Positions 1 to 10,159 of a DNA stretch of 64,000 bases are shown here, piece after piece; position 1 is the first letter of the stretch; every line of letters begins with the position of its first letter. The translations under genes were made by a program, and so were the position numbers. Under the pieces are notes generated by a model, which worked only from the letters and a program-made list of their open reading frames with translations, did no database searches and was not told the origin of the DNA. The DNA comes from Juglans regia (taxonomy: Eukaryota > Streptophyta > Magnoliopsida > Fagales > Juglandaceae), in NCBI RefSeq assembly GCF_001411555.2, contig NC_049903.1, forward strand, positions 24,998,270-25,062,269, read 5' to 3'.

Positions 1-1445
1 CAGAAAGGAGTCACCCTCCACTTGGCGCTCCACCTGGGTACGCAGATCATCGCACGGACCCTTGGGACCCGTAGCCGACTACAACATCCAGAAGGGAGAC
101 ACCTTCCACGTTGTATCCCACCTCCGCGACACGGGTACTGGAAGTAGCGGCTGCCACCCTCTCAATGACGACATCCAGACCTCACGAGCAAGCCTTGACC
201 TCATCCTCAAAGGAGTGACTACCGGTAGCGGAGCGAGATGAATAAGGAGGAGAAACCCCCAGAGAATGCTGCTCCTCAATAGTCCACTCAGGGATCTCGA
301 CCACAAAGACTCCCCGGAGTAGGGCATCAATTTCACCCGCGTTCTAGAGTACATCTGCAGCATTAGTTGGCGAGGGCAGCACGGTGGGAACATTAGCCGA
401 AGGGCCTTTCACTAGGGTTTCCAAGGACTTCGAGGAAAAAGGTCCAACCGGCATCTCCACTGGCATCACCAGGATAGTAGGATGGTGGTCCTCAAGAGTA
501 GTTGAGTCCAGCCAGGGAGGAATCAGGGCTCCAGAAGGGAGCCTACTGTTGGCCTAGGCCCCCTCTAAGTGAGGCCTCTTCCCCTTACTCAATAGAGAAG
601 GGTACGAGGGGCGCTTTCGGGCAGGAGTGACCAGGGGCCGAGCAATAGTCACTCTGTCATCAAAAGGAATGTGGCAAAAGAGAGGGAGAGAACCACTTAG
701 GCTCTTCTCAGAAATGAGAGCTTCCGAGAAGACGCTATTGGAGGCTCTTCTGCACCCATTCACGAACGATGGCAATACAACGTGACTCAACAATGGTAGA
801 TGTCGGGCGCACCACCATGTCTTACAGAACCTTTCCCCAGTTCGTCCGGATAGGGAACTCGTGATGACTCACTTGACCCATCAGGAGCTCCTACCCGTGG
901 CTAAACACAAAAAAGAACTTCGTAGACTAGTCCTTCACCTTGCGATACCTTGGCTCTAGGTTAATGAGGGCATGTATCACCTTGAAGCTGCAGACGTTTC
1001 CCTTCTGCCGTAGCACCTTGTGAGTAAGAAGGAACTCATGGCTGGTGAGACCAGCATTCTCTGGATCCGATTCTAGCAAAGCACGCTACCAGATGCTACT
1101 GCAACAAATCAAAAGCCTCCAAGCTTTTGAATGAAGTTGAGAGGGGGCTAAACCAAGGCGATCCAACAAGTCACGAATAGGGTGAGGCAAAGGAAGACTC
1201 AAGCCACACGTAAACATGGAAGGAAATAGGGCCACTCAAGTGGAGCGACCCTCGACGTCGACGACACCCTTGTGTGGACTGGGGATCTTGAAGAGCACTG
1301 ATTCCTGCACCTGGTAAGTGAGGGCCAGTGATGCTAGCATTGTCGCCTTAGTGTTGGAACGCCAACACCTACCCTCGAAAAATGGCCCAACATCTGCGTC
1401 ACCCCCACCAGAAACCATGGGTATGGTGGTTTTCTTAGAAGCCAT
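1..1445 (-). pseudogene. Broken Transposase_28-like ORF, probable antisense ORF of a Tat-type gypsy element
   Basis: Read on the minus strand, an ATG at 1445 opens a protein beginning MASKKTTIPMVSGG. About 75 codons later, after an in-frame TGA near 1210, come the segments ALFPSMFTCGLSLPLPHP and RDLLDRLGLAPSQLHSKAW, which I recognise as the 'putative gypsy type transposon' domain (Transposase_28). Further stops lie near 1090, 930 and 810, and a frameshift precedes the basic segment ARKRPSYPSLLSKGKRP at about 560-620. The left part runs off the window. Tat-lineage Ty3/gypsy elements are known to carry antisense ORFs between pol and the 3' LTR, and an LTR in plus orientation follows at 1915, which fits. 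The alternative is a minus-strand element whose own LTR lies to the right. The domain is well supported; the antisense interpretation is inference. Confidence 0.6.
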
Positions 1446-1568
1446 CAACACAGAAGTAGAATTTAGTAAAGAAATGAGAGTAAGCAAAGAGAGAAGAAGT
1501 TGGGAGAACATGGATAACATGAGAGCTACAGTACGATGAAAGGAGAGGGGACTGTAATCCAAATTGTA

Positions 1569-1577
1569 CTTATATAG
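1569..1577 (-). promoter_or_regulatory. TATA box upstream of the Transposase_28-like ORF
   Basis: The minus strand reads CTATATAAG about 125 bases before the ATG at 1445. An independent promoter would be expected if the ORF is transcribed antisense to its element. No transcript evidence is available from sequence alone. Confidence 0.4.
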
Positions 1578-1914
1578 GGGAAAGACAATGGTTGATCTCC
1601 CATGCCTCGTGGCAAAAGGGAGAAGTATGAGAAGCTTCGAATATTGGGAAATGCGCACCACGGAGCAACTCGAAAGCGAAGAGCCACCAAATGCCCTCGA
1701 CATTGATATAAATGAAAAGACGCCATCAGAGTTATCGAAAGAAGAGCCAACAAAAATGGAAGGGAAACGATACCGGGGTAGCCAAACGATGGGAACCTCC
1801 ACAAACTTCGGAGTCGAGTGCACGTTAGTAAAGGGATCTTGGGCCCAACGACAAGGCGGGTTCAAGTAATAATAATTCTCATCGTACTCGTCCGGTGAGA
1901 ATTAGCAGGGTAAT

Positions 1915-2606
1915 TGTAAGGGAATTTTTCCCTTTTTGTCTCAGCGGGCCTAAGAATGGCAACTAAGGGAACAAGAACCAAAGGCCCATCCCAGAACAAG
2001 TAGAGTCTCCAACCCAGCCCAGGGGTAGGCTCCTCTGGACGCAACCTGTATGAGGGAACGTGGTGCAGGGCATGAGACTTACCGACCTGGAGACCCCTCG
2101 AATAATGTCCAGCTCTTGAGTGTTTGTTCGTGTAGTGGGCATAAAACAAGGGGATCCTCGATCCTCTAACAGGAGGGACATCAATGGACCACAAAGGACG
2201 CTAGCGGGGTGGAGAAAATCGGAAAACCATGCCTCATTAATGGCACCACTACTCGAGCTACACGCCACATTAATGATTTCGTCGCAGAGTCATGCCACAT
2301 TAAAGGACTCTGACAAAAGGAACAATATGAAGGACACGGACTCCATGGGGGCAGACATGATTTGTTCCCCTAGACTCATGGTATAAATAGCAAGTCCCAC
2401 GTATGAGAAATATCTCTTTGATTCCTAGACTCTCTCACTTATTTGCAAACTTTCAAGAAAATTTATCAACTTTGGCATCAAAGGCTCCCTGACCCCAAAG
2501 GTTGCCCTCTCCTAGTTGCCTCCTTCCTTATCTTTTGCAGGTCCAAGTTCTGAAGATCTGAGTTGTTGGAACCTAACTCAAAGGCGTACGAAACACGACG
2601 TTAACA
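1915..2606 (+). repeat. 3' LTR of a Tat-like gypsy element
   Basis: This 692-bp segment starts TGTAAGGG and ends ACGACGTTAACA, giving TG...CA termini. It contains a TATA box at 2382 followed by a T/C-rich leader, as expected for a plus-orientation LTR. Its start, its end and the roughly 20 bases before it resemble the segment at 49170-49848 (start TGTTAGGG, end GACATCAACA), so the two look like LTRs of related elements. The left boundary could be off by about 30 bases. The partner 5' LTR and target duplication lie outside the window. Confidence 0.45.
2382..2390 (+). promoter_or_regulatory. TATA box in the Tat-like LTR
   Basis: TATAAATAG sits 467 bases into the LTR and about 215 bases before its end, a normal position for the U3/R boundary. 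Confidence 0.45.
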
Positions 2607-2795
2607 ATTTGATTACATCAAGTAGGCTGACTTGGTCTTTGAAAATTACATGGAAAGCAATGAACAAGTGAAAAAATAAGTTATTTTAATGCTAATAATA
2701 TGGTTGATTAGGGCTAGTGAAGGCAAACAAATCTCATCTGTATGTTAACATGAGAAAATCTCATTTACTTAGCTCTTAGTGGACCACATGGGAGG

Positions 2796-2826
<31 letters not shown>

Positions 2827-3186
2827 TCCAAGCCCAAAAGATATTGCACTCAGCAAAGGGATTTATAAGGAAATTGACCCTTGGTCTCCATGAAAATTTG
2901 CAATTCAAGTGAAGCTGCATTGGAGTGGAAGTTACCACTTTCCATTGCGCAAAAATGATTCACACATCACCACTGCGTCGTAACAAGGGAGACCCACCTT
3001 CCACAAGTTATAAGGAAAATGCTAGCTATTTAGTTCTTTTTATTTATTTATTTTATGGTTAAAAAAGTGATTGTTAATAAAATTTATTTATTTTTTCTCT
3101 TAATGATCAAGGATGTTAAAAAAATATTAAAAAAAAAATCTACTAAAGGTATGCCTGCACCCGTTGGATCGCTAGCACTACTCTAA
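2607..3186. other. Non-coding spacer with homopolymer runs and a MITE-like stretch
   Basis: No credible reading frame is present. Around 2798-2826 a T run abuts a long A run, which may be the footprint of inserted retroposon tails. The stretch at about 3045-3150 (GTTAAAAAAGTGATTGTTAATAA-like) resembles another at 50636-50700, suggesting a shared AT-rich MITE family. Confidence 0.4.
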
Positions 3187-3230
3187 TCTATTACTATATA
3201 TAAAAGCAAAATCATGCAATTCTAACGTGG
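3187..3230 (+). mobile_element. Helitron-like 5' terminus
   Basis: The sequence begins TCTATTACTATATATAAAAG directly after an A. Plant Helitrons start with TC, insert between A and T, and often open with a TCTAT...ATAAAAG stretch. A Helitron-like 3' end in the same orientation is at 26884-26911. Whether these two ends belong to one element is not shown by the sequence alone. Confidence 0.4.
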
Positions 3231-3801
3231 CACTCTTTCCGTTCAAGTTGGTTATTGTTGGTGATAATTAACTGACAATTAAAATAAAATCTCAAAGTTT
3301 TGGGTTGGTGATCTTTTAAAAGCAATATTTCACTGATATAAACTGTTTGTAGTTTTTAAATTTCATTTCACTTCTCACGTATAAAGTTGTAAACCGTGCA
3401 AGACTCCATCAAAAGGCACTCATATCAACCCGTGTATTTTTTCAAACCGCAAATAGACCGCATCCTTTATTGGCGTATCGATTTGGATTAGTTTATTTAA
3501 CTTCAAAGAAAGTGCTTTGCTTCATTTCACTTTCTTGTCCATTCGCTCTCTCTCAAATCATTGCCACTCTGTCTCGCTCTTTTGGAATCCTTTCATCTGC
3601 ATCAGGAATCCTTCCAACCATTTGAGCATGCCAAACACGAGTAGATGATTCAAGTCCTACCACGAGACCAAGCCACTGTACATTTCTGCATTAAACTATG
3701 TTTTAGGTGTGGAGGTGCCATTGGGTTGTAAGAATCTATGATATATTGAGGTGGGGTTGACGTTCAAAGGAAAATTAAACAGGTGAGTCTGAGAGCCTTT
3801 C
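3231..3801. other. Non-coding spacer
   Basis: No open frame or recognisable domain is seen. The stretch lies between the Helitron-like terminus and the microsatellite, and could be Helitron interior or host DNA. Confidence 0.4.

Positions 3802-3840
<39 letters not shown>
3802..3840. repeat. (TG)n(TA)n microsatellite
   Basis: A short TG run passes into about 12 TA units immediately left of the inverted viral leader fragment. It marks the left boundary of recognisable viral DNA. Confidence 0.9.
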
Positions 3841-3841
<1 letters not shown>

Positions 3842-4107
3842 CATTATAAAAGGAGAACCTTACTTTAGAAAGGATCAGAGTTCAATTTTCGAAAGCTTCT
3901 TCTAAAGCTTATGCAAAAACCCTCTCCTATTCTCTGCTTCCACTATTGTGTAAGTTATTTTCAAATTATTAAACTTATATTAATGCAAATGAACACTACA
4001 TTTGCATTTATCTTATTTTCATTAATTATTGCATACATGCATATGGTCGATAAAACCGTCTGCATATAACTATGCATATTCTATTTTTCTGCTTCTTCTA
4101 CTTCTGC
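3838..4107 (+). repeat. Inverted second copy of the viral promoter-proximal leader
   Basis: This segment matches the reverse complement of about 9610-9866, including TATAAAA at 3845-3851, the CCCTCTCCTAT stretch, the ATGCAAATGAACACTAC stretch and the GCATATGGTCG stretch. The two copies are clearly diverged, with many substitutions and small indels. It contains only promoter and leader, no coding sequence, and points opposite to the main viral block beginning at 4128. It is a separate fragment joined head-on to the main copy. Confidence 0.8.
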
Positions 4108-4127
4108 ATAGTAACTCGTGAAAATAA

Positions 4128-5020
4128 TTTTGAAGGAATCAGAAGTACAGATACCAAGCTACGGGAGAGTTTTGACATGTGTTTTGATTTTCTTTACTAG
4201 AGTAGTGTGAATTTCTGACCAAGGAGGAGGGTTTTGTAGAAGCATTTTAAACAAAGGTCGACATTGTTTCCTCATATCTTGGTAAAAATCAGCAACATAA
4301 TTGAGAGATCCTAAGAATCTTTACAATTGATTTTTGTCAATGATGACATCAGGAAATTTGTCAGCAAATTCAATAGCCATTTGAATGGGTCTGATTTTGC
4401 CTTCAGAAATATCATAACCAAGGAATCTAATCTTGGTTTGAAATAATTTGATATTTTTCACAAAAACGACAAGACCATTTAATCTAATGATGTCTATAAA
4501 CGAATTCAAGTGTTTCCAATGATCATCAATATATTTGGAGAAAACAAGGACATCGTCAATGTAGACAATGGTGAAATGAGTGAATGAATTGAAAATATTG
4601 TTCATGATATTTTGGAACTCACTACGGGCATTTTTTAGGCCAAAGGGAATCATATTCCACTCGTAATGTCCAAAAGGGATATTAAAGGTAGTCTTATACC
4701 TATCTGACTCAGCTATCTGGATTTGCCAGAATCCTGCTTTTAGGTCAAATCTGGAGAAGACAATAACATTACTTAACCTATGAATCAAGTCATTTTTATT
4801 GGGAATAGGGTACCTAATCCACTCTAAGATTTTGTTCAGAGGTTTGTAGTTGATAACTAGATGAGGTGTTCCTCTTTCTAGTTCAACATTTTTCTGGACG
4901 TAGAAGACAGCACAAGACCAAGGGGACTTGCTATGTCTAATTATCCCTTTTTTAAGAAGATCATCAATTTCAAGTTGGCAAAATTATAAAGTCTGACTAT
5001 TCATTTGAATAGGTCGGGCT
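4128..5020 (-). pseudogene. Pararetrovirus reverse transcriptase domain
   Basis: The longest open piece is 155 residues at 4321-4788. It contains SRFDLKAGFWQIQIAES, FGHYEWNMIPFGLKNA and the catalytic box VYIDDVLVFS, with YIDD at about residues 76-79. The N-terminal part of RT (a GTPHL-V-NYKPLN-type segment) is readable at 4800-5000 in the same direction but separated by breaks. The usual APSEFQ is ARSEFQ here. Coding stops at about 4130, where the viral circle was opened; the RNase H continuation is at the other end of the block, near 11540-11905. Confidence 0.85.
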
Positions 5021-6235
5021 TTAGTGGGAATATTGTTTTTCATCAAAATCTTTGATATATGGAATAGTAACAACATGTTTCTTCCTGTACCAAAAAACAT
5101 TGGGCAAATAAGAACAAACATCTGAAATCAAACGTTTGTTAAAATCAACAATTTTTGAAATCAATAAATCATTGGATAATTGTTTTGAAATCTTTTTGTA
5201 TTTTTGTTGGAGGAAATTCAAATGTTTGGTTTTTGCAGAAAGCAAAGATTTCAAACTTTTATCCATATCAATCTCTAAACGAGTAGCAAATTGAAACTTA
5301 ACTTTTTGACCAAAAGGATCGGTAGTAATACCATATTTTTCAGTCAAAAAAGGATATAACGAGGAAATGAAAGGGATCCCTAAAATTATTTTTTCAGACA
5401 TGTTTCTGACTAAAACAGAAGGGATTTTAAAACAGACGTTATCTTGGCAAACATGAGCATTGTTGAGCTTAGAGTTGATCTTCATCTGAGATACATTTGT
5501 CGAAAATAACCTTTCAATGGATTTTTCAAAGTATTTGTTAGGGATTAATCATTCTTGAATGCAATTCAAGTCTGATCCAGAATCAATCATAACAACTATA
5601 AAAAATTGAAAATCTTGGGAAACAACAATAGTAACTCGTGAAAACCGTTTAGGATGAATAGTATGATGGATAAAACATATCTGATTGTTACCAGCCTCAC
5701 CATTTCGGTTAGAATCAGATTCATTCGTTCGCTCATTGTCAGAAGGCACATCTTGATCAAGTTGTTTATCAATTTTAAAACACAAAAATTCTTGTTTCAA
5801 GATTTCATTTTCAGATTTGAGATTGTTAATCTTGAATCTTAGTTCAACGATTTCTATTTTGACAGAATTTATTTCGTGTTGTAAATCAGCAGTAGAAACA
5901 TCATTGGGTTTTTTCTTTTGAAATCTCTCCAAGGTGTCTTGGAAACTAATCTTTTGCCTGGAAGTTTTTGGTTCTTGACGAACCATTGTCTTCTTGAGCT
6001 TAAGAAGATATTCATCTTTAAGCTCAGAATTTGTAATTTGTGAAATCAAAGTTAATAAAAGATTTTCTTGTTCTTCTGTTTTGGTTAAAACATTAACTTT
6101 TTTACTCAAAGTTTTGCAACAAGAATCACTAAAATTGGAACCAATCTTTATTTCAGGTGAATTAGGAGACTCAGTTTCTAAGTGATACTCTAAATCACTA
6201 GAACTAAACTCTTGAATATCAGATGATGAAGAGGA
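5021..6235 (-). pseudogene. Pararetrovirus aspartic protease and upstream linker
   Basis: Two open pieces are present. The piece at 5549-6109 (186 residues) has a basic, coiled-coil-like N-terminal half and ends with the protease active-site segment MIDSGSDLNCIQE. The piece at 5021-5485 carries the distal protease segment ILGIPFISSLYPF, then the approach to RT. A stop and short gap near 5486-5548 separate them. The order coat, protease, RT is that of Caulimoviridae polyproteins. Confidence 0.75.
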
Positions 6236-6961
6236 TCATGTTTCTAGGAGTTGGAACAGTTCTTCTTGATCATTGACATTAATATTCAACTGGTTAAGCT
6301 TCTTTTTCAATTTATTAGGCTTCTTGGGACATGTATTATCAAAATGCCCAGATTTGCCACAATTGTAACATTTTCCTTTTGAAGATTTTTGAAAATTCTT
6401 TTTCTTAGAAAATGGTTTCTTAGAATTTTTCTTATAAAAATTTTCATGGGGTTTTCTCCTTGTACCTCCATGAGATTTAGAAAACTTAGTAAAATGTTTA
6501 TGCTTTCTTTTAGATGGAGCAATAGAAGGAAAGCCAAACTGTTCACAAAAAGTTTCCATTTCATATTTGGCTTTCTTACTATTTTTCATATGTTCACGAA
6601 GCATTATTTGATCATTGCACATACTAATACCAAGTTTCTTTATTACACTAAAAATATCACCATATGTGTAATTTTCATAATTAAGAAATCTCGAGATATC
6701 AGTAAGTTCTTCCTTCACTTTGTAAGCAAACAAACGAGATAGACCATCAATAAATTTCTCCTTCCAGTAAGGCTTCTGGCTATCATCCCGAAGCATTATT
6801 ATGGATATGAAAACATCTTGATACCATCTATAATCTGACATCTGATGACATCGAAGATTATTCAACTGATCATTGACGCGATTAGTGATATTAGATGGTG
6901 TTCCAATAAAATGTTTTAAAATAGTGTAAATCAATGTATTAACATCATCAGGATGTGCCAT
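6236..6961 (-). pseudogene. Pararetrovirus coat-protein region with CCHC zinc knuckle
   Basis: An open frame of 241 residues begins MAHPDDVNTLIYTILKHF and ends with a very basic tract followed by CYNCGKSGHFDNTCPKK, a CX2CX4HX4C knuckle at about residues 197-210. A coat domain followed by a basic tract and a single knuckle is typical of Caulimoviridae and binds viral nucleic acid. No stop interrupts this piece, but the flanking frames are broken, so it is a remnant of a polyprotein and the ATG used here is only the first available one. Confidence 0.8.
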
Positions 6962-7905
6962 TCCAATTGTGTCATCAAAAATCTATAACCCTTCATCATT
7001 ACGCTTAACAACATTCTGAATGGTTTCCTTCATGTTAGTTGTGAGATGTTTGTCTCACCAATGACGAAGTACACTAGAAAAACCTTGGGTTAAAATCAGA
7101 ACAATATCAAGTTGTCTGATATTATTGTTAATATAAGCATTTGCAACTAGAGACATTTTACTCATGGTATTGAGGATTTCTTGTACAGATAATTTGTCAA
7201 TATTCCATTCATAAACTTTGTCTGCAGAGTAAGAAGATCGATTTTGAAAATTTTTTCTTCAAACTGCAAATCAGGGGGAGTAGGCCCGGATTACCAGTTC
7301 TTTGTGAGACTCATTGGTTTGGGTCATTTTGAAAAAAATCTCGCAATTTCAAATTTAAAATCAAAATCTTAAAAATTCTTTTCAAGTAAATCAATATCGT
7401 TAGATGAATCATTGTCAGATGATTTGTCTGAGGTTTGCACGAGAACTTCCTCTTTTCTTGTGCTTGTTAGAGTACTGGTAGAGGGTTGTTGTTTCAGATC
7501 AGCTAGCATTTGATCAATTTTATCAAGAGTCTTAGCCTGTGGATTTTGAAAATCAATTTTAGGCCGACTTGATGGTAAGACAATCAAGGGTTGTTTAACA
7601 ATTTTCAAATTTTTTGTTGGCTGATCTTGGGGAAGGACCAAAGGATTTTCCATTTTGAAAACAAGATTCGAAGTAAAAATAGGTTTTTCAACATTTTCTT
7701 CAATCCGATCTAACTGTTTTCCGATCGTATGAAGAGCAAGATTTACAAAATTATTCTGCTGAATATTTTTTTTTTGTTTCTTTTAAAATCTTGTCCTCAG
7801 GATCTCAGGAAACAATTTCAGGGATTTTGAAAGGGGAAACAGCTACTTCAGATCCTTTATAAGGAATAAGTACTGTCTCTAAAGGCGGATGGCTAGATTG
7901 AACTA
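6962..7905 (-). pseudogene. Pararetrovirus polyprotein segment between movement and coat domains
   Basis: The only sizeable open piece is 94 residues at 7369-7653, with proline-rich and Ser/Asp-rich stretches. Low-complexity, poorly conserved sequence linking movement and coat domains is usual in these polyproteins. Several stops and frame changes are present, including a poly-T run near 7770. Confidence 0.6.
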
Positions 7906-9225
7906 TCATTTTGCCTTCTTCCATGACAAAAATGTTTTAACAACGTTTAAAGTATTTTTAGAAACATAATAGTTTTCAACAAAATCGAAGAAAAGAATGT
8001 GCCTTTTGGACTTATTCATTTCTTCTTTCCATTTACGCTTAACACGTAATTTTTCAACAGAAGAAAATTTTGCATAATAGGCCTTACGCTTCTCACAATT
8101 TTCTTTTGAACTATATTCATTCACAAGAGCAACCAAGTCAAAGTCAAAATGTTTGTTTAAAACAGTCAAACTGTGATGAATAGGAGCAACAGAAGCTGCC
8201 ATATCCGAAGCTATGGGTGATGAAGATGAATTATCTTCTTCTTTATCAGCTTCTTCATTTACAGATTTATCCTTAGAGGATTCAGCATCCTTGGCAGAAT
8301 AAAAAGTAGAAGTAACTTGAGATGATGTAGACAATCCTTTCTGTTTTAAAACAAGATTAATAGGCTGAGTTGTCTTAACTGAATCTTCCAGAAATTGTTT
8401 GAGATTTTGGTCTCTTCTTGCTGGATTTTCATAAACAGAACCAGCGAAAGAAGATCTAGACCCAGCAAAAGAATTTCTTCTTAAGCTTGGAGTACTAGTC
8501 TGATCAAAACTAATTTTAATAGTCTCATCTAAATATTGCCAAATGTAATCAAGATTACAATCACTGGGAATATTTCTGATAGGAGGAACTTCATGTTCTA
8601 AAGTCCATTCATTGGGAAGAGAAATATATTTCCAATAAACCATCTTTGGAACTTTAATATTGGCATCTTAGTTAGAACTCTAGGTCAAAAGAGTCTTTCC
8701 CGCAGTAGATTTGGCAATGGCTTTTGGATTTAAATTCGTTTTTAAAAGACGATAGTAAATCCGAAAAATAAGGGCAAGAGGTTTACTTCCCTCAAGCATA
8801 TCATAACCAAAGGTTAAAATATTCAAAGTCAAGACTTTAAGAATATTTTTATCATCTAGAGCAAGAGTTAAATCAGGGAAACAATTAAAATGAACCGGTC
8901 CTTCCGAGAGGGAGGATTGGATCATTCCAAGGATACTAGTTTCAAAATGATTGAATCTAGCATCTCGTAAACAAAATAGAACAGAAGCATTGATGCATTT
9001 CCTAATTAAAGGTTTGACAGCAATTTGAACAGAACCAATATGCAAATATTTGTAACCTTTTTTCAAAAATTCTTGGATATGATCTTTTGAAAATAGGTAA
9101 CATTTTTCTTGAGATTTTGAAAGAGCATAAGTTTGTTCAACAATTCTAACATTGAAAGTAGTTTGAACCCAAGAGGTTCGATAAATGGAATTTAAATCAA
9201 TCTTTGGATATTTCCAAGATTCCAA
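7906..9225 (-). pseudogene. Pararetrovirus movement protein (30K type) and C-terminal extension
   Basis: The ORF starts at 9225 (MESWKYPKIDLNSIYRT) and is open to a TAG at 8680-8682; the same frame then continues to 7906. The first part carries the 30K-type movement protein core, including LHIGSVQIAVKPLIRKC, LRDARF and SLSEGPVHFNCFPDLTLAL. In the virus such proteins enlarge plasmodesmata and move virions between cells. The second part (8643-7906) has a Ser-rich repeat region (SFAGS twice) and a charged tail. The sequence reading is clear; the frame is interrupted by at least one stop. Confidence 0.8.
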
Positions 9226-9562
9226 AGTAGGTGAAATAGCCTATTTGAAAGAGCAATCTTCTTCCTTAACTATGTCAGGTGGCATAGTCGACCTAGAACT
9301 AATGGTTGAATTAGATCTAAACATTCTATCTATTTTGTTGTTAGACAAAACCGACCTTCGCACTTCAGGGTCCTGCGAATATCATCCTTATCCCGACTCG
9401 ACAACCTAACTGCCCTAATTGCTCTCTGGCAAACGGGTCTTACCAAGGTACTAGACGGACAATAAGGAGATAGACCAGACAAAGTAAGAACTCAGGGTGG
9501 GGGTTGTAAACCAATAGAACAGATGAAATGAAGAGAAGTAATAGCAACGATTAGATACCAGA

Positions 9563-9577
9563 TTGGCTCTAATACCA
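9563..9577 (-). promoter_or_regulatory. Primer-binding site for initiator tRNA-Met
   Basis: The minus strand reads TGGTATTAGAGCCAA, one change (C to T) from the usual TGGTATCAGAGCCA-type site. It lies about 285 bases downstream of the TATA box and about 340 before the movement protein ATG, as expected for a pararetrovirus leader. Confidence 0.75.
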
Positions 9578-9859
9578 AAAGACAGAAACAAGAGATGAAA
9601 GGCAGAAACAAGAGATGTATGCACAGTTATATGCAGGCGATTTTACCGACCATATGCATGCATACAGTACTCAATGAAAATAAGATAAATGCAAAGGTAG
9701 TGTTCATTTGCATTAACATACGTTTAACAAATTACAATTTGAAAATAACTTACGCATTGGTGTAAGTAGGTGGAAGCAGAAAATAGGAGAGGGTTTTGAA
9801 CAAGCTTTAGAGTAAGCTTTCAAAATTTTACTCTGCTCCTTTATGAAGCAAGGTTCTCC

Positions 9860-9866
9860 TTTTATA
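9860..9866 (-). promoter_or_regulatory. Pararetrovirus pregenomic promoter TATA box
   Basis: The minus strand reads TATTATAAAAGGAGAACC, with TATAAAA here. The same element is found in the inverted copy at 3845-3851. It lies upstream of the leader and primer site and downstream of the second viral ORF. Confidence 0.7.
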
Positions 9867-10159
9867 ATACAAGGAGTTCCTGTTTACAATAGTAAAGTAA
9901 AGTCATGAGTGAACAGTAGAGTTACTATTGAATCATGTAAAAGTAGTATCATCATTATGTCTTCAGCGTTGATTGCGGAGCATCTGCTTTTGGCATAAAG
10001 TGATAAGAATACGACAAAGGCGGCTAGTCAGTCTTTTGAGACAGCAGTTTTTCTTTGTCATGTGACAAAAGTAGACTCAATTAGTTCAGGGGACGATTAT
10101 CTTCTGCTGCCTATGGTGATAATGGATAAACAATCGTCATCAGATAACCTTGGAGTTCC
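9867..10159 (-). other. Pararetrovirus intergenic region upstream of the promoter
   Basis: This stretch separates the end of the second viral ORF from the TATA box and presumably holds viral enhancer sequence. No repeats or motifs could be named with confidence. Confidence 0.4.

Noticed and set aside
1236..1865. 209-residue minus-strand ORF starting at 1865
   Set aside because: Only the part after the ATG at 1445 resembles a known domain; the upstream part overlaps the TATA box and looks like open non-coding sequence.
3838..9866. Long inverted repeat as ends of a DNA transposon
   Set aside because: The repeats are viral leader sequence with TATA boxes; no target duplication or transposase.
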